Assembly (NCBI GenBank): GCA_964385405.1
Contig: CAYLOT010000042.1
Location: 1 to 7,823, forward strand
Length of the DNA: 7,823 bases
From: CAIZGX01 sp964385405
GTDB lineage: Bacteria; Bacteroidota; Bacteroidia; Flavobacteriales_D; Sanyastnellaceae
Direction of reading: 5' to 3'
Below are positions 6,412-7,823 of the stretch, piece after piece (position 1 is the stretch's first letter; every line of letters begins with the position of its first letter). The position numbers and the translations under genes were made by a program. The notes under the pieces were generated by a model. The model saw only the letters and a list, made by a program, of their open reading frames with translations. It searched no databases and was not told where the DNA came from.

Positions 6412-6600
6412 ATGAATTTACAATCTATTCTTACTCCAATCGCTAACGGATGCAAATGGTTATTTGATAACGTTATGGAACCCATGGAAAACTACTTCAG
6501 TTACGCTTGTATTTTAGGTGCTTTCTTCGGTATTTACTTGTGGATTCGTATGCAAAAGCGTTTCACTGCTGAAGCAAAAAAGAACGGTACTCTAATCTAA
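6412..6600 (+). CDS. Small single-pass membrane protein (62 residues), unknown function
   Basis: The protein has an amphipathic N-terminal stretch (residues 4-27, with KWLFDNVMEP), one hydrophobic segment at about 28-45 (YFSYACILGAFFGIYLWI), and a basic tail (RMQKRF, AKKNG) that predicts the C-terminus inside. It has its own probable promoter and is followed by a very strong terminator, which supports a real and possibly abundant transcript. Its layout recalls the small DUF6341 proteins that I remember lying next to DUF6427 genes in Flavobacteriia, and a DUF6427-like gene is indeed adjacent, although divergent here. That link is an inference from context and general shape, not from clear sequence identity. 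No SD sequence is visible. A six-codon open frame from ATG 6395 ends in a TGA that overlaps this ATG. Confidence 0.8.
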   Translation: MNLQSILTPIANGCKWLFDNVMEPMENYFSYACILGAFFGIYLWIRMQKRFTAEAKKNGTLI

Positions 6601-6605
6601 AGACT

Positions 6606-7607
6606 TTGGCTTCGGCCTACCTAAACATATTTAAACCCCAGTGGTTCGAGGCTTCTCGAATTGTTGGGGTTTTTCTTTTTCTAGTTTTTCTAGTTGGAAG
6701 TAGACCGTTCGCACAGTCGGAGAATCGTTACGGTTATTTCGAATTGGACCAATCGGTGCAAACGCCAACCGGAGAATTGTTCGGAACACTAACGGTTCCA
6801 ATTCGAAAGGGAACCTTCCCCGTTGCCCTGATCATAGCGGGTTCTGGACCCACAGACCGCAACGGGAACAACGCTCAAATGAAAAACAATTCTTTGCTCC
6901 TTTTGGCGCACGAGTTGGCTGCGCAAGGCATTGCTTCGCTGCGATACGACAAGCGCGGCATTGGCGCAAGTAAAGATGCGCTTATCTCTGAAGAGAATCT
7001 TCGTTTCGAAAATTATGCGGAAGACGCAAAAGCTTGGGCTTCGCAATTAAAAGCCGATCCGCGTTTCGACAAACTCATTATCATTGGACACAGCGAAGGG
7101 TCTTTGTTGGGGATGTTGGCGTGCGAAAAAGCCGATGTTTTTGTTTCGCTCGCTGGCCCAGGAAGACCCATTGATGTTATTTTGAAGGAACAACTGGCCA
7201 CACAGTTAAGCGGACAAAAGAAACTCCTTCGCGCAGCGAATGATGGTCTCTCGAAGCTCAAAGAAGGCAAGTTGGTGGAAGACGCTCCTGTGGAATTGTT
7301 TGGTTTGTTTCGTCCCTCTGTTCAGCCATACATGATGTCTTGGATGAAATACGACCCAACCGTTGAAATTTCAAAATTGAATATTCCTGTCATCATCATT
7401 CAAGGCACCACCGACCTTCAGGTAAAGGAGGAAGATGCACGATTACTTTTCAGGGCATATCCGCTCAACTCGCGTTTAATTATTATTGAAGACATGAATC
7501 ATGTTTTGAAACTCGCCCCTTCCGACCGAGAAAAAAATATTGAAACGTATTCGAATCCTGAACTGCCCTTGGCACCAGAGCTGTGTCGAATACTGGGAAC
7601 TCTCTAA
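6606..7607 (+). CDS. Exported alpha/beta hydrolase (S33/acyl-esterase-like), apparent TTG start
   Basis: An alpha/beta-hydrolase-fold enzyme, 333 residues if started at TTG 6606. The catalytic triad is visible: Ser163 in GHSEG (elbow IIIGHSEGSLLG), Asp270 in IIIQGTTDLQV and His299 in DMNHVLK. The oxyanion region IIAGSGPTDRNGNN (76-89) and the strand LRYDKRGIG (112-120) are typical of secreted esterase or peptidase-like members in Bacteroidota. The substrate cannot be told. A signal peptide is read at 1-37: basic residues K10 and R18, hydrophobic core VGVFLFLVFLV (20-30), and probable cleavage at FAQ-SEN. No ATG exists in frame upstream of this core; TTG 6606 is the only usual start codon, five bases after the preceding stop, suggesting coupling. 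The signal core is encoded by the T-tract of a strong terminator hairpin, so the start is uncertain. Confidence 0.85.
   Translation: MASAYLNIFKPQWFEASRIVGVFLFLVFLVGSRPFAQSENRYGYFELDQSVQTPTGELFGTLTVPIRKGTFPVALIIAGSGPTDRNGNNAQMKNNSLLLLAHELAAQGIASLRYDKRGIGASKDALISEENLRFENYAEDAKAWASQLKADPRFDKLIIIGHSEGSLLGMLACEKADVFVSLAGPGRPIDVILKEQLATQLSGQKKLLRAANDGLSKLKEGKLVEDAPVELFGLFRPSVQPYMMSWMKYDPTVEISKLNIPVIIIQGTTDLQVKEEDARLLFRAYPLNSRLIIIEDMNHVLKLAPSDREKNIETYSNPELPLAPELCRILGTL
6633..6680 (+). terminator. Strong intrinsic terminator overlapping the hydrolase 5' coding region
   Basis: AAACCCCA (6633-6640) pairs with TGGGGTTT (6665-6672). The stem continues inward through four G-U pairs and then TTCGAG/CTCGAA to a GCTT loop (6651-6654), giving 18 continuous pairs. 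The T-tract after the stem has TT... runs broken only by single C (6673-6680). It would end the transcript of the 62-residue membrane protein gene. It lies within codons 10-25 of the hydrolase as read from TTG 6606. Confidence 0.85.
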
Positions 7608-7616
7608 ACAAGGGAA

Positions 7617-7676
7617 GAATGCCCTTCGGGCGAATGTGTAAACACGAATGCTTTCAGCGAATGTCTTCGACGGTAT
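7617..7676 (-). repeat. CATTCG hairpin array, block C-left (inverted)
   Basis: On the plus strand the unit reads CGAATG at 7631, 7645 and 7658, with GAATG at 7617 and a decayed CGGTAT at 7671. Spacers are palindromes: CCC-TTC-GGG (7622-7630), TGT-AA-ACA (7637-7644), CT-TTC-AG (7651-7657) and TC-TTC-GA (7664-7670). On the minus strand most loops are GAA, as in block A. The array starts 9 bases after the hydrolase stop codon. No T-tract follows the GC-rich first hairpin, so a role as terminator is unproven. Confidence 0.85.
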
Positions 7677-7694
7677 TAACGATATACTTTTCCC

Positions 7695-7728
7695 TAATCT
7701 TTCCCTCTCTTAACTTCTCTTACTATAT
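7695..7728 (+). repeat. 34-base pyrimidine-rich repeat, copy 2
   Basis: Ungapped match of 30/34 to 3946-3979. It stands between the two oppositely oriented arrays of this region, 18 bases from the left one and 8 bases from the right one. Differences are one A/T, one G/A and a CG/TA pair near the end. No open frame or promoter consensus is seen in it. Confidence 0.8.
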
Positions 7729-7736
7729 AGAAAGGG

Positions 7737-7803
7737 CATTCGTTGCTTTGCAACATTCGTGCTTGCACATTCGTTGCTTTGCAACATTAGCCTCCGGCAT
7801 TCT
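7737..7803 (+). repeat. CATTCG hairpin array, block C-right
   Basis: CATTCG occurs at 7737, 7754 and 7768, with CATTAG at 7785 and CATTCT at 7798. Spacers are TTGC-TTT-GCAA (7743-7753, repeated exactly at 7774-7784), TGC-TT-GCA (7760-7767) and CC-TCC-GG (7791-7797). Each stem is extended by the flanking G and C of the units. Spacing is 13-17 bases. The array ends just before a probable promoter of the next gene. Confidence 0.88.
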
Positions 7804-7807
7804 GTCC

Positions 7808-7815
7808 TATCTTTG
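7808..7815 (+). promoter_or_regulatory. Probable promoter of a gene beyond the window, TATCTTTG
   Basis: TATCTTTG followed by CCGCC is an exact TAnnTTTG match in the common form TAtcTTTGC. It is 8 bases from the window end. A TTTG at 7778-7781 is 26 bases upstream, too far for the usual -33 spacing, and lies inside the array. Confidence 0.5.
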
Positions 7816-7823
7816 CCGCCGTT

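Noticed and set aside
6608..6618. Another repeat-array hairpin at GGC-TTCG-GCC after the small membrane protein gene
   Set aside because: There is no CATTCG-like unit on either side and the loop is a TTCG tetraloop, unlike the 2-3 base loops of the arrays.
7621..7631. Intrinsic terminator of the hydrolase at the GCCC-TTC-GGGC hairpin
   Set aside because: The stem is strong but no T-tract follows; it is better explained as one unit of the repeat array, though a termination role cannot be excluded.
7617..7803. CRISPR array
   Set aside because: The repeated unit is only 6 bases and the spacers are 7-11 base palindromes; CRISPR repeats and spacers are each about 20-45 bases and spacers are not self-complementary. 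No cas gene is present.

Overview
The window looks like a chromosomal segment of a Bacteroidota bacterium, most likely order Flavobacteriales. Several genes are preceded by promoters of the Bacteroidota type (-7 consensus TAnnTTTG), Shine-Dalgarno sequences are mostly absent, and it carries a DUF6427-type membrane protein, a family I know from Flavobacteriia. No transposase, integrase, phage gene or CRISPR array is visible. Almost all of the sequence is core housekeeping DNA.

Layout. (1) 1-410 is the 3' end of dxr (MEP isoprenoid pathway), running tail to tail into pheT (402-2819, minus), with a 9-base overlap of the two coding ends. (2) The 81-base gap after pheT drives pheT leftwards and a tRNA-Pro(GGG) rightwards (2901-2973). 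A compact intrinsic terminator follows, then rlmF (3031-3948), a 23S rRNA m6A methyltransferase. (3) A leftward group follows: DUF6427 membrane protein (5324-6328), purQ (4603-5289), then a YehS-like DUF1456 gene (4064-4546). purQ has its own promoter inside the end of the DUF6427 gene. (4) Divergent from this group are a 62-residue membrane protein (6412-6600) and an exported alpha/beta hydrolase (6606-7607). An 18-bp terminator hairpin lies inside the hydrolase's signal-peptide coding region. (5) The last 216 bases are non-coding repeat DNA, ending in a probable promoter for a gene beyond the window.

The most interesting signal is a family of non-coding arrays that no gene explains. A 6-base unit CATTCG alternates with 7-11 base spacers, and each spacer is a small palindrome. 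The flanking G and C of neighbouring CATTCG units extend each palindrome, giving a row of mini-hairpins every 13-17 bases. Four such blocks occur: 4009-4064, 4561-4595 (short, decayed), 7617-7676 and 7737-7803. They contain 14 hairpin spacers with 12 different sequences. Stem sequences differ while pairing is kept, which suggests selection on structure in DNA or RNA. A 34-base pyrimidine-rich repeat (30/34 identical) precedes the block at 4009 and the block at 7737. Two blocks face each other around the DUF1456 gene, and two point away from each other around the second pyrimidine-rich copy.

Functionally, pheT, tRNA-Pro and rlmF all serve translation, purQ serves purine synthesis, and dxr serves isoprenoid synthesis. 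The membrane proteins and the hydrolase have no assigned pathway here.
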